Part shown: positions 20,320-30,787 of the stretch, one piece after another
Position numbering within the stretch: position 1 is the stretch's first letter
Layout of the letters: the number at the start of each line of letters is the position of its first letter
Source of the DNA: Candidatus Fonsibacter sp.
GTDB lineage: Bacteria > Pseudomonadota > Alphaproteobacteria > Pelagibacterales > Pelagibacteraceae
Assembly: GCA_009693745.1 (NCBI GenBank)
Contig: SHWR01000003.1
Location: forward strand, 1-32,432
Length of the DNA: 32,432 nt
Reading direction: 5' to 3'
Made by a program: the position numbers and the translations under genes
Notes under the pieces: model-generated
Told to the model about the DNA's origin: nothing
The model's input: the letters and a program-made list of their open reading frames with translations, nothing else
Databases searched by the model: none

Positions 20320-22575
20320 CTATTGCAAATGACATTTTATATTATTTTCAAAATTTCTACTTAAAATCTGATTTTTATAGTTTTTAATAATTTTTCCTGA
20401 CTGAGCTCTTTTTCCAAAATTATTCTCAATTATGGACTTATCAAACAATGTTTTGTCTATTTGGTCTTTAATAACTGATTTTGAGTTAAAAATAGTGGCA
20501 TTAATAACTTTGATAGATTTGCCTTTCACTAAAATAACACCTCTACCTTTATCTAATTTTGGAAGTTCCTTAATATTAAAAGCTAACATCTTATTTTTTC
20601 CATCTGAATCAAAAACAATTGCTACAGAGTTTAAATTTTTTGCGACTTTAGAAATGCCTATAACAATATCATCATTTTTAACGTTCATTACTTTTTTTCC
20701 TGTCTTTTTATTGGTTTCAAGATTATTTTCTAGTGCAACAAAACCATATCCATTTTTAGTATAAATAAAAATTTCACTTTCATTATCAAGTTTAAAACTA
20801 TCAATAATTTTTTCATTATCAGCAAGGGATAAATAAGACGACATTGGTCTTCCCGTTGAGGATCCTGTTAAAATATTGTCTGCTTCGATGGTATAAAATT
20901 TTCCAAAATTTGATGCCAATATAATCTTATCATTAGAACGAACATGCATTAATAAAAGACTATTTTCATTTCCAATTTGTTCTTCTAAATTTTTAACAAA
21001 GGATTTTTGAGCTTTAATAAAGCCGTTCTTAAGAATCGTAATTGTAAGTGGATCATCAGATTTAATTTCACTATCAAAAGTTTCTTCATTAACACTTCCA
21101 AATTTATCTAATTTAGTTCTTCTTTTTCCTAATATAGGATCATCTTTAAATTTTTTTACTAAAAAATCTATTTCATTATCTATTTCTTTTTTTTGTAAAG
21201 ATTTAGAGGACAGTAATTTAGTTAAAAAACTTTTTTCAGATAGCAGGTCTTTATATTCTTGCTTAATCTCCTTCTCTTCAAGCTTTCGAAGATTTCTTAA
21301 TCTCATATCTAAAATTGCATTTACTTGATTTTGTGTAAATTTAAATTTTTTAATTAATTGTAATTTTGGATCCTCTGCATTTCTAATGATTTTAATAATT
21401 TTATCTAAATTGTGATATACTTTAATAAAGCCAACTAAAATTTCTATTCTATTTTTAATATTTTTTAATCTAAATTCAGATTTTCTAACTAAAACTTCGT
21501 AACGATGAGATAAAAAATTTACTAAAACTTCTTTTATAGACATTACTTTTGGTTGAAGTTTTGAATTTAATACATTCATATTTAAAGGAATTCTTACCTG
21601 CAAATCACTTTGTCTAAATAAACTTTCCATTAATACCTCTGGTTTAACGTTCCTATTTTTTGGACGAATAACAATACGAACTAAATGATCTGACTCATCT
21701 ATAACATTATCAATTAGTTTATTTTTTTTACTTATAATTAAATCTGCTATTTTTTCTATCAAAGTCGATTTACTTACTTGATAAGGAATTTCATTTATTG
21801 AAATTTGATACTGACCTCTTCCTAAATCTTCAATTTTATAAGAAGATCTAAGTTCAAAAAAACCTTTTCCACAAGTATATGCTCTTAATATTTCAGACTT
21901 ATTATTGTTTAAGATGCCACCGGTAGGAAAATCAGGACCTGGTAATACTCTTAATAATTCTTTAATTGAAACATTTTTATCATGATTAATGATTTTTAAT
22001 CCTTCGCAAATTTCAACAATATTATGTGGAGGTATGCTTGTTGCCATTCCAACTGCTATCCCTGATGCTCCATTTGCTAATAAATTTGGAAATTTTGCTG
22101 GAAATACCAAAGGCTCTTGCAAGTCACCGTCATAGGTACTTTTGAAATCAACTGTCTCCTCATCTATATTTTCGAGTAAAAGCTCAGAAATTTCAGTAAG
22201 TTTTGCCTCGGTGTATCTCATTGCGGCAGCATTATCTCCGTCAATATTTCCAAAATTACCTTGTCCGTTTACTAATGGGTAACGAATTGAAAAATCTTGA
22301 GCTAGTCGAACTAGTGCATCATAGACGGACTGATCTCCATGGGGGTGAAATTTACCAATTACATCGCCCACTACTCTTGCAGATTTTTTAGGTTGTAATT
22401 TTGAACCTAAATTTAAGAGATACATCGCATAAAGCAAGCGACGATGGACTGGCTTCAATCCATCTCTAACATCGGGCAATGCTCTATGAGTAATAGTTGA
22501 CAATGCATAAGCAAGATACTTTTGACTAAATTCAGTTGCTAGAGATGCGTTTAATATGTTGTCTTTATTTTTCAT
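20320..22575 (-). CDS. parC: DNA topoisomerase IV subunit A
   Basis: 751 aa; '[21 protein letters not shown]', '[28 protein letters not shown]', '[21 protein letters not shown]'. Located upstream of recO, as in alphaproteobacteria. Confidence 0.9.
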   Translation of the reverse strand: MKNKDNILNASLATEFSQKYLAYALSTITHRALPDVRDGLKPVHRRLLYAMYLLNLGSKLQPKKSARVVGDVIGKFHPHGDQSVYDALVRLAQDFSIRYPLVNGQGNFGNIDGDNAAAMRYTEAKLTEISELLLENIDEETVDFKSTYDGDLQEPLVFPAKFPNLLANGASGIAVGMATSIPPHNIVEICEGLKIINHDKNVSIKELLRVLPGPDFPTGGILNNNKSEILRAYTCGKGFFELRSSYKIEDLGRGQYQISINEIPYQVSKSTLIEKIADLIISKKNKLIDNVIDESDHLVRIVIRPKNRNVKPEVLMESLFRQSDLQVRIPLNMNVLNSKLQPKVMSIKEVLVNFLSHRYEVLVRKSEFRLKNIKNRIEILVGFIKVYHNLDKIIKIIRNAEDPKLQLIKKFKFTQNQVNAILDMRLRNLRKLEEKEIKQEYKDLLSEKSFLTKLLSSKSLQKKEIDNEIDFLVKKFKDDPILGKRRTKLDKFGSVNEETFDSEIKSDDPLTITILKNGFIKAQKSFVKNLEEQIGNENSLLLMHVRSNDKIILASNFGKFYTIEADNILTGSSTGRPMSSYLSLADNEKIIDSFKLDNESEIFIYTKNGYGFVALENNLETNKKTGKKVMNVKNDDIVIGISKVAKNLNSVAIVFDSDGKNKMLAFNIKELPKLDKGRGVILVKGKSIKVINATIFNSKSVIKDQIDKTLFDKSIIENNFGKRAQSGKIIKNYKNQILSRNFENNIKCHLQ

Positions 22576-23215
22576 TAAAAAAATTTTCTAACTTTATTCT
22601 ACAATAAGGAAACTTAACTTTATTCGGTTCAAAAATATAATTTAATAGTTGATGCTTATTAATTAATAAACCATTGTAAATGTCTTTATCAGTAAAGGAT
22701 GATAAATTATCATAAAAATATTGTGGATAACTTATATTATTATTAAATAATTTTACTAAGTCTTTATTTTCTAAATCAACATTGTAACCTAACTCAGATA
22801 ATAAAAAGCTCTCCCATAAAACATATTTTTTAAAGAAATTATTAGAGCTTAAAGAATTAAATAAATCTTCAAAAGAATTATAAACAGTTAAATATATATT
22901 CCTTTCAGGCAATATTTTTAAGCAGATACTTGCGGCTGATAATATAGCTGTCAATTTTTTATTATCATCAAAATATTTTGGGGTAATTACATCAATTAAT
23001 TCAAAATTATAATAACCGATTGCATCTTCAGATTTTGACTTCCATGTTACTTTTATTTTATTGCCTATATGAATTTGCTTCTTTAACTTCGAAGAAGTCC
23101 CCCCATAGATTATCCCTTTATGATGTCCGTGATTTTTAGAAAGAATACTAATGATAGAAGAATTCTCACCATATATATTGACTCCTAATATGTACCCTTC
23201 ATCGCTCCAGGTCAT
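22565..23215 (-). CDS. recO: DNA repair protein RecO
   Basis: 216 aa; '[39 protein letters not shown]'; adjacent to era. Confidence 0.88.
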   Translation of the reverse strand: MTWSDEGYILGVNIYGENSSIISILSKNHGHHKGIIYGGTSSKLKKQIHIGNKIKVTWKSKSEDAIGYYNFELIDVITPKYFDDNKKLTAILSAASICLKILPERNIYLTVYNSFEDLFNSLSSNNFFKKYVLWESFLLSELGYNVDLENKDLVKLFNNNISYPQYFYDNLSSFTDKDIYNGLLINKHQLLNYIFEPNKVKFPYCRIKLENFFNEK

Positions 23216-24045
23216 TGCTTAGATGTTTGCACGTCTAAAAATAAACTAACTTTATGTTTAAATAATTTTTCAATTTCTTTTCTAGCTGAAATACCAATTT
23301 TTTTAATAACACTACCGTTTTTTCCTAAAACAATTTTTTTATGATTATTATTTTTTACATAAATAATTTGATAAATTTTATAATTTCTACTCTCTTTCTC
23401 AAATTTATAAGTCTTAACATAAATCTGATATGGTAATTCTTGATTTAAATACTTGAATACCGCTTCACGTGTAAGCTCGGAAAAAAATACATCTTTAGAA
23501 ATATTTGTTTCAAAGTTAATAGAATTATCGAAATTGCCTTCTGGAAGTTTTGAAACAATTCCATCTAAAAGATTATTTATATTTTTATTTTTTAACGCTG
23601 AAACATAATAAATATCATCAAAATTTTTGATAAAATTAGATTTATTAATTTGCTCTATCGCAAACTCCTGTGAAACTTTATCAATTTTATTAAATACTAA
23701 GATTTTTGGCTTTTTTATATTTTTTATAATTTTTTCTAAAATTTCTTCATAAAATAAATAAATAGAAATATCTAAAATTATGACAATTACATCTGATCTT
23801 TTAACTTCGACGTTCACCTCATTTAAAAAATTAGTATTATTTTTCTTATTATATAATCCCGGAGTATCTACAAAAATAATCTTATTATCATTGTGATATT
23901 TAACAACTTCAATTGCAAAATTTGTTGTTTGAACTTTATGAGAGACTATTGATATTTTTTTTTTAAAAATTGTATTTAGTAAAGTTGATTTACCAGCATT
24001 AGTTGGGCCAATTAAACATACATATCCAATTCTCTTTTTATTCAT
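23212..24045 (-). CDS. era: GTPase Era
   Basis: 277 aa; G1 'GPTNAGKSTLLN', G3 'DTPG', G4 'NKID', KH region 'KIVLGKNGSVIKKIGISARKEIEKLF'. Confidence 0.96.
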   Translation of the reverse strand: MNKKRIGYVCLIGPTNAGKSTLLNTIFKKKISIVSHKVQTTNFAIEVVKYHNDNKIIFVDTPGLYNKKNNTNFLNEVNVEVKRSDVIVIILDISIYLFYEEILEKIIKNIKKPKILVFNKIDKVSQEFAIEQINKSNFIKNFDDIYYVSALKNKNINNLLDGIVSKLPEGNFDNSINFETNISKDVFFSELTREAVFKYLNQELPYQIYVKTYKFEKESRNYKIYQIIYVKNNNHKKIVLGKNGSVIKKIGISARKEIEKLFKHKVSLFLDVQTSKQ

Positions 24046-24718
24046 TTTCTAAACTATTTAATAATAACTCTGCAGCTTTTTGTTCAGCATTTCTTTTTGA
24101 AGACCCTTCGGCAATAAATGATTTGGACTTTTTAATACTTACCGAAACTTTAAATACAGGCTTATGGGCAGGACCTGAAGTTGATAAATCTTTATATTTT
24201 GGAAGTTCTTTATAAAGTTTTAAAGATAATTCTTGCAATTTTGTCTTCGCATCAATTTTAATCTCGCCTGATTGCTTTAATTGATCTTTCCATAAATCAA
24301 AAATAAAATTTTCTGCAGATACAAATCCGCTATCGATATAAATTGCCCCTATTAATGACTCACATAAATCTCCAAAAATTTTTACATTTCCTGTTTTAAT
24401 TTTTTTTTGCGCTTTACTTATTGATATAAATTTTAATAAATCATATTTCTCTAAAACTTTAGCACAAACTTTTTTATTGATAAGAGAAGCCAATCTTTTG
24501 TCAAGCTGACCTTCTTTATCGTTTGGGTATAAATTTATTAATTTTTTAGCAAGCACTAATCCTAAAACCCTATCTCCTAAAAATTCTAAAATTTCATTAT
24601 TAGCTGAATTATCGTTAGAAAAACTTTTATGAACTAAAGCCTGTGATAAGATTTTTTTATTTAAGAATTTAACACCAATAATACTCTCTACTTCGCTTAT
24701 CTTATTATCAGAAATCAT
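24038..24718 (-). CDS. rnc: Ribonuclease III
   Basis: 226 aa; 'NEILEFLGDRVLGLVLA', 'GDLCESLIGAIYIDSGF', C-terminal dsRBD 'TKLQELSLK...GSSKRNAEQKAAELLL'. Confidence 0.96.
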   Translation of the reverse strand: MISDNKISEVESIIGVKFLNKKILSQALVHKSFSNDNSANNEILEFLGDRVLGLVLAKKLINLYPNDKEGQLDKRLASLINKKVCAKVLEKYDLLKFISISKAQKKIKTGNVKIFGDLCESLIGAIYIDSGFVSAENFIFDLWKDQLKQSGEIKIDAKTKLQELSLKLYKELPKYKDLSTSGPAHKPVFKVSVSIKKSKSFIAEGSSKRNAEQKAAELLLNSLENE

Positions 24719-25440
24719 TTGATAAACTTTAAGATTCTATTAAATCTTATTGATTTATGCCATTTCCAAAAAGTGAAAAAATTTCCAATTTCTTCGTTAT
24801 TTGAAAAAAATAAAATTTGTGCCTTTCCTACTAAATTAATTTTATCTACATAACCAACACTAGAAAGGTATCTACTATCTTGTGAACAATCTCTATTATC
24901 TCCCATGAAAAAAAATTTATTTTGGGGTATTAAATAAATATCCGTATCTTTAGATGAATTTTTTTCTGAGTATGCAGCTAAATAAGTCTTTCCATTTGGC
25001 AAAGTCTCAACATAAAAATTTGACTTAACTTTAGACCCGATACAAAGCACGAAATCATTTTTAACAAATTCTCTTTTTATAGGCTTATTGTTGATGTGAA
25101 GCACACTATTAATCATTTGAATTTTATCACCGGGTAGTCCTATTAAACGTTTAATATAATCAGTATCGTCATCTTCTGGTGTTTTGAAAACGATTACATC
25201 TCCACGTTCAGGTAAAGAAAAAAAAATTCTTTTATCTGAAATATTAGGGCTAAAAGGTAAAGAATGTTTACTATATCCATAAGTAAATTTAGAAACAAAT
25301 AATCTATCTCCTACTAATAAATTTTCCTCCATTGATGATGATGGAATATAAAAAGGTTGAAAAAAAAAACTTCTAATAAATAAGGCGATTAGAAAAGCAA
25401 AGACAAGTGTCTTAACGTTTTCTAAAATAATTTTTTTCAT
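24715..25440 (-). CDS. lepB: Signal peptidase I
   Basis: S26 motifs 'IPSSSMEENLLVGDRLFVSKFTYG', 'RGDVIVFKTPEDDDTDYIKRLIGLPGD', 'FFMGDNRDCSQDSRYLSSVG'. Start reassigned from track position 25473 to ATG at 25440 (MKKIILEN), giving an ATGA overlap with acpS. Confidence 0.94.
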   Translation of the reverse strand: MKKIILENVKTLVFAFLIALFIRSFFFQPFYIPSSSMEENLLVGDRLFVSKFTYGYSKHSLPFSPNISDKRIFFSLPERGDVIVFKTPEDDDTDYIKRLIGLPGDKIQMINSVLHINNKPIKREFVKNDFVLCIGSKVKSNFYVETLPNGKTYLAAYSEKNSSKDTDIYLIPQNKFFFMGDNRDCSQDSRYLSSVGYVDKINLVGKAQILFFSNNEEIGNFFTFWKWHKSIRFNRILKFIK

Positions 25441-25829
25441 CGAGTAGTAATTAAGGCTGTTGCTACAGCCCAAGGTTTGTCATCAGCTAAGGTTAAAAAA
25501 ATATTATATTTTTTTGATATTTTATTAAGTATTGTTTTTGCCTTACCGCTTATATTCGCACAAGGCTTGCCATTTTTATCGTTGTATATTTCAATATTTT
25601 TAAAATGTATTCCTTTTGAAAAACCATGACCAATAGCTTTGGAAATAGCCTCCTTTGCTGCAAATCTTTTTGCAATAGTTGCAACTTTCTTTAATTTGGG
25701 AGTATTTCTCTCATTTTTTTTTTCGGTCTCAGTTAAAATTTTATCTAAAAAAAGATTACCATACTTAGAGTAAATTTTTTTTATTCTATTAATATTTACA
25801 ATATCTGTTCCTATTCCAATTACATTCAT
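25437..25829 (-). CDS. acpS: Holo-[acyl-carrier-protein] synthase
   Basis: 130 aa; 'IGIGTDIVNINRIKKI', 'IAKRFAAKEAISKAIGHG'. Confidence 0.95.
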   Translation of the reverse strand: MNVIGIGTDIVNINRIKKIYSKYGNLFLDKILTETEKKNERNTPKLKKVATIAKRFAAKEAISKAIGHGFSKGIHFKNIEIYNDKNGKPCANISGKAKTILNKISKKYNIFLTLADDKPWAVATALITTR

Positions 25830-26560
25830 CGTTTTAAAATCTTATTAAATTTTTTAAGGACATTAGCTATACCAAAAAATATCGACTCTGATATAAAAAA
25901 ATGACCAATATTTAATTCTGCAATTTCATCTATCTGTGATATTTTTTTTGAGGTCTGATAATTCAAACCATGCCCAGCATGAACTCCTAGGTTTAAAATA
26001 TTACCTAGTTTTGCTGAATTTTTAATTTTTACAAATTCTTTTTTAATAATTAAATTATTTCTTTCTCTAAAATATCTGCAATATTTTCCAGTATGCAACT
26101 CAATATTATCTGTTCCCAATTTTTTAGCTAACTGAACAGTTTTTAAATCCGGCTCTATAAATAATGAAACCTGAATATTTTTATTTTTAAGTAAGTGAAT
26201 AACTTTTTTTAAATAATTCTTTTTGTAGTTTAAATTTAAACCACCCTCTGTCGTTACTTCTTTTCTTTTTTCAGGAACAATGCATACATATTTGGGCTTA
26301 AGTTTTAATGCTATTTTAAGCATCTCAGGTGTTGAGGCCATTTCTAAATTTATCGGAATCTTAATTTTATTTTTTAACTCAATTAGATCGTAATCTCGAA
26401 TATGTCTGCGATCTTCTCTTAAATGAACTGTTATTAAATCTGCACCGTTATTTTGAGCTATGATGGCCGCTCTTAATGGTGAAGGATAATCATCTCCTCT
26501 AGCATTTCTTACTGTTGCCACATGATCAATATTAAATCCTAATCTAATTCTTTTTCTCAT
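25826..26560 (-). CDS. pdxJ: Pyridoxine 5'-phosphate synthase
   Basis: 244 aa; 'RLGFNIDHVATVRNARG', 'LITVHLREDRRHI', 'VHAGHGLNY', 'ELNIGHFFISESIF'. Confidence 0.96.
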   Translation of the reverse strand: MRKRIRLGFNIDHVATVRNARGDDYPSPLRAAIIAQNNGADLITVHLREDRRHIRDYDLIELKNKIKIPINLEMASTPEMLKIALKLKPKYVCIVPEKRKEVTTEGGLNLNYKKNYLKKVIHLLKNKNIQVSLFIEPDLKTVQLAKKLGTDNIELHTGKYCRYFRERNNLIIKKEFVKIKNSAKLGNILNLGVHAGHGLNYQTSKKISQIDEIAELNIGHFFISESIFFGIANVLKKFNKILKR

Positions 26561-27145
26561 TTAGACTAAATTTCTACTACCTGGCTTTATTGCTGGAATA
26601 GATTTTAACTTATTTGGCATCTCATCTTCGTGATAAGTTGGGATATTAAAAGTAATCTGTGAAACAATTTTTGAATTTATAGTACTTTGGTTATTTGATC
26701 GATCTACAATACATGCAAATCCAACTACATGACCTTTGTGTTTTTTTATTACATTAGCACATTCCATGCTTGATTTACCTGTTGTAATAACATCTTCTAC
26801 AATTAAAACTTTAGCCCCTGCTTTAATTTCAAAACCACGTCTTAATTGAAATTCTCCAGAAACTCTTTCTGTAAAAATTGAAGGCACTTTTAAATGTCTA
26901 GCAACTTCGTACCCAACAATAATTCCTCCCATTGCTGGCGCTACAACTAAATCTATTTTTTTAAAAATTTTTTTTATTTTTTTTGCTAGGGATTTGCAAA
27001 TTAACCCTGATTGCTTTGGATACATTAGTAATTTTGCACATTGTAAGTATTGTTCACTTCGTAAACCTGATGATAAAATAAAATGCCCCTGTAATAACGC
27101 TTTTGTTTTTACAAAAATTTCTTTAGTTTTTTTTTCTGTCAACAT
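26561..27145 (-). CDS. pyrE: Orotate phosphoribosyltransferase
   Basis: 194 aa; 'VVAPAMGGIIVGYEVA', PRPP motif 'VLIVEDVITTGKSSMECANVI'. Confidence 0.95.
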   Translation of the reverse strand: MLTEKKTKEIFVKTKALLQGHFILSSGLRSEQYLQCAKLLMYPKQSGLICKSLAKKIKKIFKKIDLVVAPAMGGIIVGYEVARHLKVPSIFTERVSGEFQLRRGFEIKAGAKVLIVEDVITTGKSSMECANVIKKHKGHVVGFACIVDRSNNQSTINSKIVSQITFNIPTYHEDEMPNKLKSIPAIKPGSRNLV

Positions 27146-28847
27146 TCGCTTTTCTATTTCTTATAATTTTAAAATTTATTCCAAGTTGTTTGATCTCTGA
27201 AACTAAATTAGTAAAATCTTTTAGGTTCTTAATTTCTAAATCAAAGATAAAACTTATAAAATCATTTTTTTTATCCACTAACTCTACGTTCGAAATATTA
27301 CATTTATGTTTTCCGATCATTGTACAAACTTCTCCTAAAGTTCCTGCCTTATGACTTAAAAGAACCCACAAACTAGTATCATAAGCCTTTTCTTCAGATT
27401 TATATGACTTTTTTAAATTCCAATATCTTCTTACAGCTGCTCTAGCTTTTCCTGTTTTTGCAATTGCTGTCCAATACATTGAAGGTGATGGTTTTAAAGA
27501 TGTAACAATTTGAACTTCATCACCATTATGAAGAATACTTTGTAATGGAGATTCTTTTCCATTAATTTTACAACCAATACATTTGTCACCAATTTCAGTG
27601 TGCACGGCATAAGCAAAATCTATAGGTGTGGCATTTGCTGGCAAACGAATAAGAGCGCCTTTTGGTGTAAAACAAAAAACCTGATCCTGAAATAACTGAA
27701 GTTTTGTATATTCAAAAAAATGTTCTGGATTTTCACCGCTTTCCAACATCTCAACTAAATCTTTTAACCAATTATAATCTTTTACAGTATTATGGCTTAC
27801 TTTTTCATTTGCTTTATAATTCCAATGAACGGCCACTCCTCTTTCTGCAAATTCATGCATTTTCTGCGTTCTGATTTGAATTTCAATTTTTTGTCTTTTG
27901 GGACCAATGACTGAAGTATGAATTGATTTATAATTATTAGATTTTGGTACTGAAATATAATCTTTAAATCTTCCAGGAACCATTGACCATTCTGTATGAA
28001 AAATTCCAAGAGCACGATAGCACAAATCAACATTATCAAGAATAACTCTAAACCCAACAATATCAGTAATTTGCTCTAAGGAAATTCTCTTGCCTTGTAT
28101 CTTTCTCCAAATAGAAAAAGGTGTTTTTTCTCTACCTGTAACTTTAGCTTTAATATCTTTTTCTTCTAATAATTTTAAAATTTTTTCTGAAATATCTGAA
28201 AAAGTTACACCTAGACTTTCTTTGTTATAAATTAAACGATCAGTAATTAATTTTCTAGCATCTGGATTTAAAACATTAAAAGCTAAATCTTCAAGTTCAT
28301 CACGAAAATTATGCATTCCCATTCTTTCTGCTAATGGAGAATAAATTTCCATAGTTTCTTTTGCTATTCTTAATCTTTTGTCAGGATTAACAATGTTGTT
28401 AATAGTGCGCATATTATGAAGTCTGTCTGCAAGCTTAACTAATAAAACTCTAATATCCTTGGATGTTGCTAGTATTAATTTTCTAAAATTTTCAGCAACA
28501 GAGTATTCCTTTGACTTATCTTCCAATCTTGAAATCTTTGTAACTCCTTCAACAAGATCAGCTATTTCTTTTCCAAATAATTTATTTACTTCATTGTAAG
28601 TCGCCTCTGTATCTTCAATGGTGTCATGAAGTAAGGCTGTAATAATAGTAGCCGTGTCTACTTTTAAATCGCACAAAATAGAGGCAACCTCAATTGGATG
28701 GGTTATATAAGGATCACCTGAAAGCCTTTTTTGGTTTTTATGAACATCAAATGCAAAATTATAAGCTTTTTTAACAACATTCTCGTCTATGTAATTATTA
28801 TAAATCCTAACTTTATCTAAGAGTTCTTGCTGATTAAGCATGAACAA
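27123..28847 (-). CDS. Bifunctional (p)ppGpp synthetase/hydrolase, RelA/SpoT family
   Basis: 574 aa; HD domain 'GDPYITHPIEVASIL...TALLHDTIEDT', synthetase 'DIVGFRVIL...GRFKDYISVPKSNNYKSIHTSVIG', TGS 'FCFTPKGALIRLPANATPIDFAYAVHTEIG', C-terminal ACT-like region. Confidence 0.96.
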   Translation of the reverse strand: MFMLNQQELLDKVRIYNNYIDENVVKKAYNFAFDVHKNQKRLSGDPYITHPIEVASILCDLKVDTATIITALLHDTIEDTEATYNEVNKLFGKEIADLVEGVTKISRLEDKSKEYSVAENFRKLILATSKDIRVLLVKLADRLHNMRTINNIVNPDKRLRIAKETMEIYSPLAERMGMHNFRDELEDLAFNVLNPDARKLITDRLIYNKESLGVTFSDISEKILKLLEEKDIKAKVTGREKTPFSIWRKIQGKRISLEQITDIVGFRVILDNVDLCYRALGIFHTEWSMVPGRFKDYISVPKSNNYKSIHTSVIGPKRQKIEIQIRTQKMHEFAERGVAVHWNYKANEKVSHNTVKDYNWLKDLVEMLESGENPEHFFEYTKLQLFQDQVFCFTPKGALIRLPANATPIDFAYAVHTEIGDKCIGCKINGKESPLQSILHNGDEVQIVTSLKPSPSMYWTAIAKTGKARAAVRRYWNLKKSYKSEEKAYDTSLWVLLSHKAGTLGEVCTMIGKHKCNISNVELVDKKNDFISFIFDLEIKNLKDFTNLVSEIKQLGINFKIIRNRKANVDRKKN

Positions 28848-28862
28848 AAATATATCAAAATT

Positions 28863-29366
28863 TTATATAATTGTAATGTTCTTCTTGGTTTCAATGTCTA
28901 AATTTTCAATCAATTGATCAATTTTTTTTCCTGATAATGGACTTTTCCAATTTTTGTCAATTTCTTGAATTGGGTATAAAACAAAACTTCTTTGTTCTAA
29001 GCGTGGATGAGGAACTTCTAATGAAATATTTTTATTAAAAATATTTATTACTTCACCATTAAAATCTACTATGTCTATATCACATGTTCTTGGTGCATTA
29101 ATTTGTTCACGCTTTCGTTCAAATTTTTCCTCTACATTTATAATATATTTAATTAGTTCTTCTGCTGAAAATTTTGTTGCAATAGATATTATGCTATTAA
29201 TAAACTTTGGGTCTGATTTATTGGGAATAGCTACACTTTCGTAAAAACTAGATTTTTTCAGTATTTGAATGTCATTGTTATTAAAAAATTCATAACATTT
29301 TAATAGAGTTTTTTTACTATCGCCAAACTTAGATGGAAGATTTGAACCAAGGGAAAGAAGGATCAT
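28863..29366 (-). CDS. folK: 2-amino-4-hydroxy-6-hydroxymethyldihydropteridine pyrophosphokinase
   Basis: 167 aa; 'LSLGSNL', 'FERKREQINAPRTCDIDIVDFNG', 'VPHPRLEQRSFVLYPI'. Confidence 0.94.
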   Translation of the reverse strand: MILLSLGSNLPSKFGDSKKTLLKCYEFFNNNDIQILKKSSFYESVAIPNKSDPKFINSIISIATKFSAEELIKYIINVEEKFERKREQINAPRTCDIDIVDFNGEVINIFNKNISLEVPHPRLEQRSFVLYPIQEIDKNWKSPLSGKKIDQLIENLDIETKKNITII

Positions 29367-29368
29367 AA

Positions 29369-29836
29369 TTAGCTACTTCGAAAAACTCTTGCTTTTTCTC
29401 TTTCCCAATCTTTTGTTTTTTTAGTGTGCCTTTTATCATGTTGTTTTTTTCCCTTTGCTATAGCAATTTGAACTTTAGCTATTCCTTTGTGATTAAAATA
29501 CATTCTTACAGGAACAACTGTTAATCCTTCTTGATTAATCTTTCCGATAATTTTGTTAATTTGCTTCTTGCTTAATAATAATTTTCTAAGCCTTCTTGGG
29601 TCATGATTATTATAGGAAGATTGGCTATATTCAGGAATATAAGAATTTTGCAAAAATAGTTCGCCTCCTGAGTCTGCAGCATATGATTCTGCAATATTAC
29701 CTTTTCCTAAACGTAAAGACTTAACTTCTGACCCTAATAAAACTATTCCGGCTTCAATTAATTCTAAAAGAAAATAATTGAAACTAGCTTTTCTATTGTT
29801 AGCAACTACCTGATAATTGCCTTCATCTTTTTTCAT
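29369..29836 (-). CDS. smpB: SsrA (tmRNA)-binding protein SmpB
   Basis: 155 aa; 'VANNRKASFNYFLLELIEAGIVLLGSEVKSLRLGKGNIAESYA', 'KGKKQHDKRHTKKTKDWEREKARVF'. Confidence 0.97.
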   Translation of the reverse strand: MKKDEGNYQVVANNRKASFNYFLLELIEAGIVLLGSEVKSLRLGKGNIAESYAADSGGELFLQNSYIPEYSQSSYNNHDPRRLRKLLLSKKQINKIIGKINQEGLTVVPVRMYFNHKGIAKVQIAIAKGKKQHDKRHTKKTKDWEREKARVFRSS

Positions 29837-29839
29837 TAA

Positions 29840-30724
29840 TTAAATTAATGAAAGTTTTTTTAATAAATTCTTAATCCTAATTTGATTTTTTTTAGAAATT
29901 GTAACCATTGGTAAACGCAAATCTTTCGAACACAATTTTAATAAACTAACTGCATATTTAATGGGTGATGGGTTTGTTTCAATAAACATTAAATCATTTA
30001 ATGGCTGTAATATTTTATTAATCTCTTTGGCTCTTTGAAAAATAAGTTTATCTGTCTTGTAATCTAATAAAGTTTGCATTTCAGAACACAGTCTAGGAGC
30101 AATATTTGCTGTAACAGATATACATCCAACCCCACCTCTTAATTTAAATTCAAGAGCATTAGAATCTTCTCCGGTAAATTGAATGAAGTCTTTTCCTAAT
30201 TTTTTTCTTTGTTGAACGACTCTATTTAGATCACCAGTCGCATCTTTAACCCCTGCAATATTCTTTAACTCGAATAAACGAGCCATTGTATCAACGCTCA
30301 TATCGATTACTGAACGACCTGGAATATTGTAAATAAAAATAGGTATTCCACATGCGTTATTAATTGCTTTGTAATGCTGATACAAACCTTCTTGGCTTGG
30401 TTTGTTGTAATAAGGAGTTACAACTAATGCTGCTTTTGCTCCTGCTTTTTCTGCAAATCTTGTTAGATGAATTGCCTCTTCCGTTGAGTTAGATCCTGTT
30501 CCAGCCATAATCGGAATTCTATTTTTTGATTCACGAACGCAGATTTTAATTATCTCCCTATGCTCAAGATGACTCAAGGTTGGAGATTCTCCTGTAGTGC
30601 CACCTGGGACTAATCCGTTTGTTCCATTATCTATTTGATGATGAATTAGTTTAACGTAAGCGTTTCTGTCAAAACGATTGTTTTTAAACGGTGTAATTAG
30701 AGCGGTAAATGATCCTTTAAACAT
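29840..30724 (-). CDS. dapA: 4-hydroxy-tetrahydrodipicolinate synthase
   Basis: 294 aa; 'GSFTALITPF', 'GTNGLVPGGTTGESPTLSHLEH', 'VVTPYYNKPSQEGLYQHY', 'IPIFIYNIPGRS', 'GVKDATGD'. Confidence 0.97.
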   Translation of the reverse strand: MFKGSFTALITPFKNNRFDRNAYVKLIHHQIDNGTNGLVPGGTTGESPTLSHLEHREIIKICVRESKNRIPIMAGTGSNSTEEAIHLTRFAEKAGAKAALVVTPYYNKPSQEGLYQHYKAINNACGIPIFIYNIPGRSVIDMSVDTMARLFELKNIAGVKDATGDLNRVVQQRKKLGKDFIQFTGEDSNALEFKLRGGVGCISVTANIAPRLCSEMQTLLDYKTDKLIFQRAKEINKILQPLNDLMFIETNPSPIKYAVSLLKLCSKDLRLPMVTISKKNQIRIKNLLKKLSLI

Positions 30725-30752
30725 TATTTAAATATCTATAAAAAAGCAATTT

Positions 30753-30758
30753 TATAAT
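30753..30758 (+). promoter_or_regulatory. Candidate -10 hexamer (TATAAT) in the dapA / lytic transglycosylase divergent spacer
   Basis: Exact TATAAT 30 bp upstream of the plus-strand ATG at 30788, but no convincing -35 element and the DNA is very AT-rich. Confidence 0.3.
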
Positions 30759-30787
30759 ACACTGTTTTTTTTAAATAATAAAATTAA

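Noticed and set aside
20155-20764. Plus-strand ORFs antisense to the flavin reductase and parC
   Set aside because: Overlap well-supported minus-strand genes; no motif.
22203-22391. Plus-strand ORF antisense to the parC active-site region
   Set aside because: Opposite strand of highly conserved ParC codons; spurious.
24003-24215. Plus-strand ORF across the era/rnc junction
   Set aside because: Antisense to two well-supported genes; no motif.
25441-25473. Upstream lepB start giving N-terminal MGCSNSLNYYS
   Set aside because: The ATG at 25440 gives a canonical ATGA overlap with acpS and a normal LepB N-terminus.
26994-27200. Plus-strand ORF antisense to pyrE/rel
   Set aside because: Antisense, no domain.
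27797-28060. Alternative-frame minus ORF inside rel (87 aa)
   Set aside because: Same-strand shadow frame of the RelA/SpoT synthetase domain; no independent motif.
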